Assembly: GCA_045617845.1 (NCBI GenBank)
Contig: JAZLJL010000084.1
Coordinates: 1 to 64,000 of the forward strand
Source: UBA1181 sp045617845
GTDB lineage: Bacteria > Bacteroidota > Bacteroidia > Bacteroidales > Paludibacteraceae
Reading direction: 5' to 3'
DNA: 64,000 bases
The notes beneath the pieces were generated by a model. The model worked only from the letters and a program-made list of their open reading frames with translations. It did not search any database and had not been told where the DNA came from. This document shows, piece by piece, positions 53,701 through 61,647 of this stretch (the stretch's first letter is position 1; each line of letters opens with the position of its first letter). The position numbers and the translations under genes are program-made.

Positions 53701-54485
53701 AACGTACCTGTCAAAATAGGGCTCGACATCATTCCATCCTTATAAGCCCTTGCCCTTACGATCATGTTTGAGAACGCCTCGACTTGAATACCAATCGATT
53801 GATTATACTTATTACCATTATCCTTAGATGGTTCGGAACCATCGGTCGTATAATAAATAGTAGCTCCGTCAGTTTGGGTAGATAAATAAATTACTGTATT
53901 GTTGTTCGAAAGGACACCCGGCTGCGCTCCTCTATCATTGAAAGTAGGAGCGAAACAACGGGAAGACAAACTTTTATAGGATTGACTATTCGCTTGTTTG
54001 GGAGTCGGCTCCATATAACCGGCAACGCCGTTATAGATACCATAGGAGATGTGAGTCAAAGTGGGCTCATACCTAAAAGAGTCGATGGAAACGCTTGATT
54101 GGTCCTTGATCACCAAGATTCCACCACCTGAATCAAGTTTACGCTCCGTCTTGCTATCCATTTCGGAACCATCAAAACAGAACACCTTATATCCATTTCC
54201 GGAAACCTTGATAGACTCATTGATTTTCCATTCCCACTCCATTTTAATGGAACCATCAGATTTAATTTTGTAATGTACAAATTTGTACCCCTGCAAATCG
54301 ACGCTGTGTTCAGCATCATTAGACACTTCAACCCAACCATTATAATTCTGGTCTACCATATAGGTTGAAATATTACATGGCATCACTTCACTCACCCTAA
54401 CATCCGCATTCGCCGCAAACCCAAAAGACAATCCGGCTAGCACGAATGCCGCCCTTGTCTGTCCGAATCGAATTAGTGTTTTCAT
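50766..54485 (-). CDS. Giant CotH-kinase-like, lamin-tail, T9SS-secreted protein
   Basis: 1,239 residues from the ATG at 54485. Order of parts: signal peptide (KTLIRFGQTRAAFVLAGLSF); lamin-tail domain (about 35-160); chitobiase-type C domain (GATIYYTTDGSEPSKDN near 210-230); CotH kinase domain (about 280-720: VDIQVMGGCSRKYDVKSLKI, LMGLRERTNKAFVESNYGLD, NDWPANNCKM-like NTDWPANNCKMWRE, RWISFDTDFGLG with the acidic DxD); a repeat-like segment; a jelly-roll discoidin-like domain (about 800-960); a second lamin-tail domain (INEICASNN, near 1000); and a C-terminal T9SS sorting domain (VVSVYPNPVSDVLNVNIADS ... SSGVYHLEIS). CotH proteins phosphorylate spore-coat proteins in Bacillus; the Bacteroidota relatives are secreted and their substrates are unknown. 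It stands alone. Confidence 0.9.
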   Translation of the reverse strand: MKTLIRFGQTRAAFVLAGLSFGFAANADVRVSEVMPCNISTYMVDQNYNGWVEVSNDAEHSVDLQGYKFVHYKIKSDGSIKMEWEWKINESIKVSGNGYKVFCFDGSEMDSKTERKLDSGGGILVIKDQSSVSIDSFRYEPTLTHISYGIYNGVAGYMEPTPKQANSQSYKSLSSRCFAPTFNDRGAQPGVLSNNNTVIYLSTQTDGATIYYTTDGSEPSKDNGNKYNQSIGIQVEAFSNMIVRARAYKDGMMSSPILTGTFLFVDEKHNNCSSGFTLPIVSIVTDKENLDNDVTGIYTDGAEYNEYSENPHTSCLPDRKLNYVMDWARPANFEYIVNNQRVLSHEVDIQVMGGCSRKYDVKSLKIKAGNRMGNKNTKLEYDFFSDKIGNEYKSLQLRNGGNGHEERYIRCRDGFMQSIAKHMNIDYQAYQPVAFFLNGEYKGLMGLRERTNKAFVESNYGLDEKDIDVIEITNKNGVVPTCGTIDAYNYLVDFLSTNNPEADDYFDKASKLMDMDEYIDYQIFEQFIVNTDWPANNCKMWRERNNGRFRWISFDTDFGLGLYDESNGNHCVPSVDMFQWSMGAGSRSNWANGDKDKGFTDDTKWKTIIFSNLMKNKTFRDKFLNRYLIQLGTTLKYENVEATWDSISGLVSKEFCASFDGAQLDNMEKVRIMLDFAKDRPGYIYSQMLDKDNFPENDGSSLVRLNLASSSSKCHVLMNGDLVPSSSFSGKYISGRELTVEAIPQVGYRFLGWKSEGESNNTEVVVEEDPIDTTSLAYTQTREWKCYTSKDGMSSKSWRYLDFDDSSWLPGSGVMGYHDGDDSDFNTVIESGEAGNHYAAVYFRSVFDMDDLDDVKAIVARVTFDDSYILYVNGQRVAYSNIDVNQVSGTKFSSTWANDSVETVVIPCSLLVKGKNVFAVEVHQHEAKSSDLKLSFEEAIVYGTPAVPTSTGEYVSTDPVYHVKVNGDVSLTAVFEKLGDCEQPSIRINEICASNNKTGGTADEYGNYPDWFEIYNDGDETINLAGMYLTDNSRKSTKYMIPYGYEETKVAPKGRLLVWADGMSFRGPLHVGFKLSNTSNSYIAINMKCGEDVYIVDDAEYGYTEENKSYGLLSDGGDEWVTFGDCSGGRVFSPTPGTANSSRVCNSDECFTTDLEEETESEEMVPVVSVYPNPVSDVLNVNIADSFDLFVYDNLGRLVMVKENVKPSESIDVKGLSSGVYHLEISTDKEVYDESIVKE

Positions 54486-54807
54486 AAGCAATTCATTTAA
54501 AATTAACACCATTAGAGGTAAGAAAACCCATCAGGAAAGTCGCCTTCCCTGTCAACTCTGTTTCATATCAAATTAGGAGGTTTTTTACCCTTTTCTTTGT
54601 AAACTCGATTACGAATATAATAAAATTTCCTTAAAATCAAAAAAAAAACGAACTTATACGCTTGATAATACGCAAAGAATTTTGTATAGGCTTGACCTGA
54701 TGGAGCAACTTTTTCCTAAAAATCACACGAAGACGGAAATAATACTTTGTGGTATGCAAAAAATAAGATTTCTTTGCGAAACAAATAGATGAAATCTTTT
54801 TCTTGAG
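54486..54807. other. Divergent spacer, nothing certain
   Basis: AT-rich. TATATTCG on the minus strand (54611-54618) may be the CotH gene's -7 box and TTTCTTTG (54770-54777) that of the flippase gene. No RNA or ORF was found. Confidence 0.4.
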
Positions 54808-56292
54808 ATGGCTGAGATGAAAAACCTTGCTAAACAGACCGCAATATACGGCGTTAGCAGCATTTTAGGGAAATTCTTGAATTGGTGCCTCGTGCCCCTT
54901 TACACGTATGTGCTCACCAATTCCGCCGAATACGGCATCGTGACAAACCTCTACGCATGGACTGCCCTCCTTCTGGTTATCCTAACCTATGGCATGGAGA
55001 CAGGCTTTTTCCGCTTCGCCAACAAAGAAAAAGAAAAAGTCAACGACGTTTACAGCACCGTAACGTGTTGCGTCGGAGCCACCTCCACCGTCTTCGCCCT
55101 CCTGGCCATCGCTTTCAGCCAACCGATCGCTGACCTACTTGGATACTCCAACCACCCCGAGTTCATCTGGATGCTCTGCGTCATCGTGGCGATAGACGCT
55201 TTCGACTGCATCCCTTTCGCTTTCCTTCGTTTCCAAAACCGACCCATCCGGTTCGCATACTTGAAACTCGCCATGATCTTGGTGAACATCCTCTCCAACC
55301 TCTTCTTCCTGATAGCATGCCCGAAAATCAACGAAACCCATCCGGAATGGACCTCATGGTTCTATAATCCATCATACGGTGTGGGATACATCTTCGTCTC
55401 CAACTTCATCTCCACCCTATTCGTCACATTGATGCTGTTGCCGGAAATCCTCAAGACCAAACTGAAAGTGGATTTCTCTATGCTCAAATCAATTCTCCAA
55501 TACTCTTTTCCACTCCTTATACTAGGCGTGGCGGGCATCATGAACCAAAGTTTGGATAAAATCATCTTCCCATACCTCATTCCGGATAGGGCCATAGCCG
55601 ACGCCCAACTCGGCATCTATGGAGCATGCTTCAAGGTGGCGATGGTAATGATGATGTTCACCCAAGCCTTTCGTTACGCCTACGAACCATTCGTTTTCGC
55701 CCAAAATAAGGGAGGCGACAAGAAGCAGGAATGTGCGGATGCGATGAAGTTCTTCGTCATCTTCTCTTTCCTCATTTTCTTAGGAATGGTATTTTACTTG
55801 GATATACTAAAATTCCTCATTCGAAGCGACTATTGGGAAGGCCTACGAGTAGTGCCGATTATTCTGATCTCCTACCTCTTCCAAGGCATCTTCTTTAACC
55901 TCGCTGTATGGTACAAACTGACCGACAAAACGCAATATGGCGCCTATTTCTCTATAATAGGTCTAATAATCACCTTATTAGTAAATATCCTATTCGTGCC
56001 AAAATACGGTTACATGGCTTCCGCGGCTGCCTCGCTCTGCTGTTTCTTCATCGTCACTCTCCTCTCCTATTTCATCGGACAGAAGCACTACCCTGTCCCA
56101 TATGACCTGAAGACAATTTTCTTATATGCGGGTGTGACAGCGCTCTTCTTCGCCATACACACCTTTTCACCGGCACAGGGCATCCTCAGATATGTGCAAG
56201 ATACTCTCCTGCTGATACTCTTCGTGACGTTAATCATCAAGAGGGACTTGCCATTAAAGGCAATACCGGTCATCGGAAAGTTTTTCAAATAA
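54808..56292 (+). CDS. Polysaccharide flippase (MATE/Wzx-like)
   Basis: 494 residues with about 14 helices. The start MAEMKNLAKQTAIYGVSSILGKFLNWCLVPLYTYVLT is typical of the Wzx/polysaccharide biosynthesis (MOP superfamily) export family. It probably flips a lipid-linked oligosaccharide across the inner membrane. No glycosyltransferase genes are beside it, so the glycan (O-antigen, capsule or the T9SS-linked sugar) cannot be named. Confidence 0.92.
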   Translation: MAEMKNLAKQTAIYGVSSILGKFLNWCLVPLYTYVLTNSAEYGIVTNLYAWTALLLVILTYGMETGFFRFANKEKEKVNDVYSTVTCCVGATSTVFALLAIAFSQPIADLLGYSNHPEFIWMLCVIVAIDAFDCIPFAFLRFQNRPIRFAYLKLAMILVNILSNLFFLIACPKINETHPEWTSWFYNPSYGVGYIFVSNFISTLFVTLMLLPEILKTKLKVDFSMLKSILQYSFPLLILGVAGIMNQSLDKIIFPYLIPDRAIADAQLGIYGACFKVAMVMMMFTQAFRYAYEPFVFAQNKGGDKKQECADAMKFFVIFSFLIFLGMVFYLDILKFLIRSDYWEGLRVVPIILISYLFQGIFFNLAVWYKLTDKTQYGAYFSIIGLIITLLVNILFVPKYGYMASAAASLCCFFIVTLLSYFIGQKHYPVPYDLKTIFLYAGVTALFFAIHTFSPAQGILRYVQDTLLLILFVTLIIKRDLPLKAIPVIGKFFK

Positions 56293-56436
56293 ATCCCGTA
56301 TAAAATCATATCCGTAGGGGACGGATATCGCAATTGTACCGACGGGGAAAAACTGGCCTCCACTATCGCACCACATGCCCAAACCTCCAAAATTGAAAAT
56401 ATTTATACGAATTTTCGTACCTTCGATAAAAATCCC

Positions 56437-56444
56437 TAACTTTG
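56437..56444 (+). promoter_or_regulatory. -7 box for the Lrp/AsnC gene
   Basis: TAACTTTG, 22 bp before the ATG at 56467. Confidence 0.5.
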
Positions 56445-56466
56445 GCAAAATTATTCGATTGAGATA

Positions 56467-56925
56467 ATGGAAAAGATTGACGAGCTAGATAAGGACATCC
56501 TAAAAATCATCACAAGAAACGCCCGCATACCATTCAAGGATGTGGCCGCTGAATGTGGCGTTTCCCGCGCAGCCATCCACCAACGTGTACAACACTTGGC
56601 CGACTTAGGCGTGATCATCGGTTCAGGCTACCATGTCAACCCGAAAATCCTAGGTTACCAGACTTGTACCTATATAGGCATCAAACTCGAAAAAGGTTCC
56701 ATGTACTCCGAAGTGGTTCCTGAGCTGGAAAAAATACCCGAAATCGTCGAATGTCACTTCACCACTGGTCCATACACCATGATGGTGAAACTCTACGCCA
56801 AAGACAACGAGCACCTCATGCAACTCCTAAACGGAAAAATCCAAAGCATCAAAGGAGTATCTGCCACGGAAACGCTCATTTGCCTCGAACAAAGCATCAA
56901 AAGGGAACTGCCAATCTCCCTATAA
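56467..56925 (+). CDS. Lrp/AsnC-family transcriptional regulator
   Basis: 152 residues. The N-terminal winged helix (LDKDILKIITRNARIPFKDVAAECGVSRAAIHQRVQHL) and the C-terminal RAM ligand-binding domain (VEC HFTTGPYTMMVKLYAKDN, TETLICLEQSIKRE) are complete. Lrp/AsnC members sense amino acids. It lies 207 bp upstream of sufB in the same direction; a regulatory link is possible but not shown. Confidence 0.94.
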   Translation: MEKIDELDKDILKIITRNARIPFKDVAAECGVSRAAIHQRVQHLADLGVIIGSGYHVNPKILGYQTCTYIGIKLEKGSMYSEVVPELEKIPEIVECHFTTGPYTMMVKLYAKDNEHLMQLLNGKIQSIKGVSATETLICLEQSIKRELPISL

Positions 56926-57132
56926 ACCGGAGGTTTCACCCCATTATTAAGGCGATGGCACAATCTATCGAGATAACCAATTTGTACATTGTCTTGAAAC
57001 AATAAACGATAAGTGTTTAAATATTAAGCACTTACAATATATCGGGAAATCTGGAGGAAATTGCCGCAAGGGTACTATTCGGATATTCCTATTTCTTTCG
57101 TATTTTCGCGTCACGAACATGTGGGTTGGATT

Positions 57133-58569
57133 ATGAATGACAACATAGTAGATACTATCACCAAAGGAGATTACAAATACGGATTTGTAACCGACATCGA
57201 AACCGAAATCATCCCCAAAGGATTAAGCGAGGAGGTTGTACGCCTCATCTCCCAAAAGAAAGGAGAACCAGACTGGCTTCTTGAATTCAGGCTGAAAGCC
57301 TACAAACATTGGCTGACGTTGAAAGAACCCCAATGGGCACACCTCTCCATTCCCAAAATCGATTACCAAGATATTTACTATTACGCCGCCCCTAAGAAAA
57401 ACGCCCCAAAAAGCGAAAAGGACATCGACCCTGAGTTATTGAAGACCTTCGATAAGTTGGGCATTCCACTGGAAGAGCAAAAAAGTCTTGCGGGAATGGC
57501 GGTGGACGCCGTCATGGACAGCATCTCCGTCAAGACGACATACCGCGAAAACCTCGCCGAACTGGGCATCATTTTCTGTTCGTTCAACGAAGCGGTGAAA
57601 AACTACCCGGACTTGGTGAAAAAATACCTAGGAACCGTGGTCCCTTACACCGACAACTACTTCGCCGCCCTCAATTCGGCGGTCTTCAGCGACGGCTCCT
57701 TCGTCTATATCCCGAAAGGGGTCCGTTGTCCGATGGAACTCTCCACCTACTTCAGAATCAACGCCGCCCAAACCGGACAATTCGAACGCACACTCATCGT
57801 GGCTGACGACGACAGTTATGTCTCCTACTTGGAAGGCTGCACCGCCCCTATGCGCGACGAAAGCCAGCTGCATGCGGCAATTGTCGAACTCGTGACACAC
57901 GACAGGGCGGAAATCAAATACTCAACCGTACAAAACTGGTACCCCGGCGACAAGGAAGGGAAGGGAGGTATCTACAATTTCGTGACCAAACGTGCGCTCT
58001 GCAAAGGCATCTCGTCAAAGGTGTCTTGGACCCAAGTGGAGACAGGATCGGCCATCACATGGAAATATCCTAGTTGCGTGTTACTCGGAGACAATTCGGT
58101 AGGTGAATTCTATTCCGTCGCCGTCACGAACAACTTCCAACAAGCCGACACCGGAACCAAGATGATCCATCTCGGCAAAAACACCAGAAGCCACATCGTC
58201 TCCAAAGGAATCTCAGCAGGTTACAGCCAAAACAGTTACAGGGGATTGGTGAAAGTGACGAAGAACGCCAACGGCGCTCGTAACTTCTCCCAATGCGACA
58301 GTTTGCTCATGGGAGACAAATGCGGAGCCCACACCTTCCCTTACATGGATATCCAGAACGACACGGCGATCGTGGAGCACGAGGCGACCACCTCGAAAAT
58401 CAACGAGGACCAAATTTTCTACTGCAACCAACGTGGCATCAGCACCGAAGACGCCGTAGGCTTGATCGTAAACGGATACGCCAAGGAAGTGCTCAACAAA
58501 TTACCGATGGAATTCGCGGTGGAAGCGCAGAAATTGCTGCAGGTTTCATTGGAAGGTTCCGTGGGATAA
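57133..58569 (+). CDS. sufB: Fe-S cluster assembly protein SufB
   Basis: 478 residues from the ATG at 57133 (MNDNIVDTITKGDYKYGF); the frame also opens at a TTG (57061), which is unlikely. SufB is the scaffold subunit of the SufBC2D complex that builds [Fe-S] clusters. Conserved segments: YIPKGVRCPMELSTYFRIN, YLEGCTAPM, NFVTKRALC with the conserved Cys region, KYPSCVLLGDNS, and HEATTSKINEDQIFYCNQRG near the C terminus. SufC follows by 86 bp and SufD next. SufS/SufE/SufU are not in the window. Confidence 0.97.
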   Translation: MNDNIVDTITKGDYKYGFVTDIETEIIPKGLSEEVVRLISQKKGEPDWLLEFRLKAYKHWLTLKEPQWAHLSIPKIDYQDIYYYAAPKKNAPKSEKDIDPELLKTFDKLGIPLEEQKSLAGMAVDAVMDSISVKTTYRENLAELGIIFCSFNEAVKNYPDLVKKYLGTVVPYTDNYFAALNSAVFSDGSFVYIPKGVRCPMELSTYFRINAAQTGQFERTLIVADDDSYVSYLEGCTAPMRDESQLHAAIVELVTHDRAEIKYSTVQNWYPGDKEGKGGIYNFVTKRALCKGISSKVSWTQVETGSAITWKYPSCVLLGDNSVGEFYSVAVTNNFQQADTGTKMIHLGKNTRSHIVSKGISAGYSQNSYRGLVKVTKNANGARNFSQCDSLLMGDKCGAHTFPYMDIQNDTAIVEHEATTSKINEDQIFYCNQRGISTEDAVGLIVNGYAKEVLNKLPMEFAVEAQKLLQVSLEGSVG

Positions 58570-58655
58570 AAAAGAATTAAGAGTTAAGAATTAAGAATTA
58601 AGAGGTGGATCGTTCCTCTCAAAATTCAAAGATTCAAAATTCAAAATTAACTACA
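58570..58655. repeat. AT-rich tandem motifs between sufB and sufC
   Basis: AAGAATTAAGAGTTAAG-type heptads repeat four times, then TTCAAAATTCAAAGATTCAAAA three to four times. Such strings are common slippage-prone spacers; no coding or hairpin role is seen. Confidence 0.6.
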
Positions 58656-59408
58656 ATGTTAGAGATAAAGAATTTGCATGCCAGCATCAATGGCAAAGAG
58701 ATTTTGAGGGGAATTAACCTGTCGGTCAAGGCAGGTGAAGTACACGCCATCATGGGACCTAACGGTTCCGGTAAGAGCACATTGTCTTCCGTATTGGCGG
58801 GCGACCCGACTTTCACGGTTACCGAAGGTGAAGTTTACTTCAACGGGAAAAACCTATTGGAGCTCTCACCGGAAGACCGTTCCAGGGAAGGTATTTTCCT
58901 CAGCTTCCAATATCCCGTGGAGATTCCCGGCGTCAGTATGGTGAACTTCATGCGCACCGCGGTAAACGAACATAGGAAATATAAAGGATTGGACCCCATG
59001 TCGGCTTCCGACTTCCTCAAACTGATGCGTGAAAAGAAGGAATTGGTGGAATTGGACAATAAATTGGCTAACCGTTCCGTCAACGAAGGTTTCTCCGGAG
59101 GCGAAAAGAAACGTAACGAGATATTCCAAATGGCGATGCTGGAACCTAAATTGTCCATTTTGGACGAAACGGACAGCGGATTGGACATAGATGCCTTACG
59201 CATCGTCGCAAGCGGCGTAAACAAACTTAAAAACGCCGACAACGCCAGCATCGTGATCACCCACTACCAACGTCTGTTGGATTACATTGTACCGGACATC
59301 GTCCATGTCCTCTACAAAGGCCAAATAGTGAAGACTGCAGGAAAGGAACTGGCGCTTGAACTGGAAGAGAAAGGATATGACTGGATTAAAAAGGAATTGG
59401 GCGAATAA
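58656..59408 (+). CDS. sufC: Fe-S cluster assembly ATPase SufC
   Basis: 250 residues from the ATG at 58656 (MLEIKNLHASINGKEILRG); an earlier in-frame ATG at 58605 lies in low-complexity sequence. It is an ABC-type ATPase: Walker A GPNGSGKST at about 35-43, signature SGGEKKRNE, Walker B LSILDETDSGLD, and a switch His in ITHYQRLL. It powers SufB-SufD rearrangement. sufD starts 11 bp downstream. Confidence 0.97.
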   Translation: MLEIKNLHASINGKEILRGINLSVKAGEVHAIMGPNGSGKSTLSSVLAGDPTFTVTEGEVYFNGKNLLELSPEDRSREGIFLSFQYPVEIPGVSMVNFMRTAVNEHRKYKGLDPMSASDFLKLMREKKELVELDNKLANRSVNEGFSGGEKKRNEIFQMAMLEPKLSILDETDSGLDIDALRIVASGVNKLKNADNASIVITHYQRLLDYIVPDIVHVLYKGQIVKTAGKELALELEEKGYDWIKKELGE

Positions 59409-59419
59409 TTGAATCGAAT

Positions 59420-60763
59420 ATGTCTGTAGAACAATCATACATAGATATTTATAAGCAATACGGCGACGTCATCAAGAAGAACAGCGCCGACCCCATGAAC
59501 GCCCTAAGGGATGAAGCGTTCGCATCCTTCCAAAAGACCGGATTCCCTACCCAACGACAAGAGGATTTCAAATACACCAACCTGAGCGAACAATTCGCGG
59601 TTAACTACGGCATGAACCTCAACAGAATTGAGCTGAAAGAGAATTTCCGTTGCGACGTTCCGGGTATTAACGCTTATCTTTTCTACATCGTCAACGATAC
59701 TTTCTTCTGCCCGCCCGAAAGCATAAAAGCGATGGATGAATTACGCGAAAAAGGCGTTTCCATCGGTAGTTTAAGGGAGTATTCAAAAACAGAACCCAAG
59801 TTGGTGGCGGCATATTACGGTCAAACGGCGAGTTGCGGGAAAGATCCTTTGGTCGACTTCAACACTAGTTTCGCGCAAGATGGCTTTTTCCTTCACGTTC
59901 CGGACAACACCGTTCTCGATAAGCCCATCCAACTTATCTGCGTCATGACCGGGAAAGCCCCGATGTTAGGTAATCAACGCAACTTAATCATCATAGGGAA
60001 AAACGCGCAAGCGAAACTTTTGCTGTGCGCCCACACCAGAGGGGAAATCGAACAACTTTCCAACCGCGTGACTGAAGTTTTCGTCGATGAAAACGCCGTT
60101 TACGACCATTATAAATTGGAGAACACACATTCGAAGTCAGTCAGCTTGGCTTCGCTCAACATCAAGCAGAAATCAGGTTCCGAACTGATTGTGAACGACA
60201 TCACACTCCATAACGGTCTCACAAGAAACAGAATCGTAATCGATATCGACGGGGAACATTGCCAAACTACCTTGAGCGGAATGGCAATCGGCGACGCCAA
60301 ACAACACATCGACAACTCGACACTTATCAACCACAACTTTCCTAACTGCAAAAGCAAGGAGTTGTACAAATATGTGCTTAATGACGAGGCGAAAGGCGCA
60401 TTCTCCGGTAAAATCATGGTGGCAAAAGGCGCCTACAAAACGGAAGCGTACCAAACCGACCGAAACGTCTGCATGTCGCCTACCGCCCGCATGTACACAC
60501 AACCACACTTGGAAATCTACGCCGATGACGTTAAGTGTAGCCATGGAGCCTCAACGGGAAGAATCGATGAAACGGCACTTTTCTATCTTCGTTCAAGGGG
60601 TATCCCGGAAGCTGAAGCGAGAATGTTGCTGATGTTCGCCTTTGTGAGCGACGTGCTGGATAACATCCGCATAGAAGCCGTGAAAGATAAGATCAGGATG
60701 CTCGTCGAGCAACGTTTCCGCGGTGAGCTTTCCCACTGCAGCGGATGCGGGGCTTGCAAATAA
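59420..60763 (+). CDS. sufD: Fe-S cluster assembly protein SufD
   Basis: 447 residues. It matches SufD (paralogue of SufB) with FKYTNLSEQFAVNYG, the beta-helix core and the conserved C-terminal HGASTGRIDETALFYLRSRGI segment. The C terminus ends CSGCGACK, an unusual three-cysteine tail that is worth noting. It is the last gene of the sufBCD unit; a hairpin follows 37 bp later. Confidence 0.95.
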   Translation: MSVEQSYIDIYKQYGDVIKKNSADPMNALRDEAFASFQKTGFPTQRQEDFKYTNLSEQFAVNYGMNLNRIELKENFRCDVPGINAYLFYIVNDTFFCPPESIKAMDELREKGVSIGSLREYSKTEPKLVAAYYGQTASCGKDPLVDFNTSFAQDGFFLHVPDNTVLDKPIQLICVMTGKAPMLGNQRNLIIIGKNAQAKLLLCAHTRGEIEQLSNRVTEVFVDENAVYDHYKLENTHSKSVSLASLNIKQKSGSELIVNDITLHNGLTRNRIVIDIDGEHCQTTLSGMAIGDAKQHIDNSTLINHNFPNCKSKELYKYVLNDEAKGAFSGKIMVAKGAYKTEAYQTDRNVCMSPTARMYTQPHLEIYADDVKCSHGASTGRIDETALFYLRSRGIPEAEARMLLMFAFVSDVLDNIRIEAVKDKIRMLVEQRFRGELSHCSGCGACK

Positions 60764-60799
60764 AGGGCGATTTCATCGAGAATAATAACAAACACAATA

Positions 60800-60833
60800 C
60801 ACCCCGAAAGTTGGTCAAATAACTTTCGGGGTG
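60800..60833. terminator. Hairpin after sufD
   Basis: A 13-bp stem (60800-60812 with 60821-60833) with an 8-nt loop, GC-rich in the middle. The plus-side tail is CATTATCTC, only weakly T-rich. Confidence 0.6.
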
Positions 60834-60936
60834 CATTATCTCTGCATTCAATTATCCATGGATTTTAAAAGGCGAATCATTATTGGCAAAAACGAACCAT
60901 GTTCTATTATTTGTCGTCTATCCCACAATAATAATT

Positions 60937-61302
60937 CTAAAATATTTTCCTTCCGTGTATCGCCTCATGTTCATCCCTCATGACGGGAAGAATATTGTTC
61001 AACGCATTATTCGTTTTATTCCTATCGATATGATGAACATCCATCTGAGGATTAAGTCGAAACACGTCAAAAAATGTATACGCCATTAAGAAGTGAACCT
61101 TATACGATTTGTATTTCAAACGTATACGGTAATAGCCAGAAGGAGTAAAGATAGGTTCCAGAAATTTTTGTTCCTTCTCAGACCATATTGTTCCATTCTC
61201 ACCAGCATAATAAGCATATAATCCATACTCTGCGCTGTAATATGGAGCCAATGGTATTCCCATAAACCTCACACCATCCTTATAATCAACTTGACCTCTC
61301 AT
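60937..61302 (-). CDS. HNH endonuclease
   Basis: 121 residues. The C-terminal half carries an HNH motif: VHHIDRNKTNNALNNI (His-His, then Asn), with the last His in EHEAIHG. The N-terminal half (GLYAYYAGENGTIWSEKEQ ... YYRIRLKYKSYKVHFLMAYTFF) has the look of phage-type HNH proteins that precede the motif with a beta-strand DNA-binding part. It is probably a free-standing homing-like or phage-derived nuclease. It starts two bases after a signal-peptide mini-ORF (61305-61373), with which it may be translationally coupled. Confidence 0.85.
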   Translation of the reverse strand: MRGQVDYKDGVRFMGIPLAPYYSAEYGLYAYYAGENGTIWSEKEQKFLEPIFTPSGYYRIRLKYKSYKVHFLMAYTFFDVFRLNPQMDVHHIDRNKTNNALNNILPVMRDEHEAIHGRKIF

Positions 61303-61304
61303 CT

Positions 61305-61373
61305 CTATGAATTCATATCATTTCCTTGCATACATAAGAGCAGCAAAGAAATTAGCGTAAAGATTTTCTTCAT
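61305..61373 (-). CDS. 22-residue signal-peptide mini-ORF ahead of the HNH gene
   Basis: On the minus strand the frame reads MKKIFTLISLLLLCMQGNDM and two more residues before TAG, a textbook lipoprotein-like signal (LLLC) with nothing after it. The stop is two bases from the HNH ATG. It could be the remnant of a lipoprotein gene cut by HNH insertion, or a leader peptide. Too short to be certain. Confidence 0.45.
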   Translation of the reverse strand: MKKIFTLISLLLLCMQGNDMNS

Positions 61374-61585
61374 ACACTTAGAATATTAGAATTATACATC
61401 AAAATCACATAATTAAACACTTTATTTGCGTCATTCCACAAAATTAAACAAATTTTAAATTTCCACACAAACGCCAATCTAAAGACAACGTTTTAGACAA
61501 ACAAGTGATTGCCCCCCAAATTGAGAAAACATTTTTTGTCATAATATATGAAGAGCAGGCCATAAACTCGTCCAACAACAATACG
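61374..61585. other. Spacer between the ATPase 3' repeat and the HNH mini-ORF, no gene
   Basis: AT-rich. An 85-codon minus-strand frame crosses it and runs into the 3' end of the ATPase gene, but it has no recognisable product and reads like a shadow. Confidence 0.4.
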
Positions 61586-61647
61586 AAAATCTTCAACACA
61601 TTGAAGAAATTTACGTAAAATTCTTCAGTTCGTTGAAGATTTTTACG
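61586..61647. repeat. 62-bp direct repeat with two dyads, 3' copy
   Basis: Matches 62816-62877 at 55 of 62 positions with no gap. It contains CTTCAA-caca-TTGAAG and CTTCA-gttcgt-TGAAG dyads. It overlaps the stop codon of the ATPase gene. Confidence 0.85.

Noticed and set aside
56926..57132. TTG start for SufB at 57061
   Set aside because: The added 24 residues are not SufB-like; the ATG at 57133 gives the expected N terminus.
60800..60833. Riboswitch or structured RNA after sufD
   Set aside because: A single simple hairpin with no further conserved structure; a terminator is enough.
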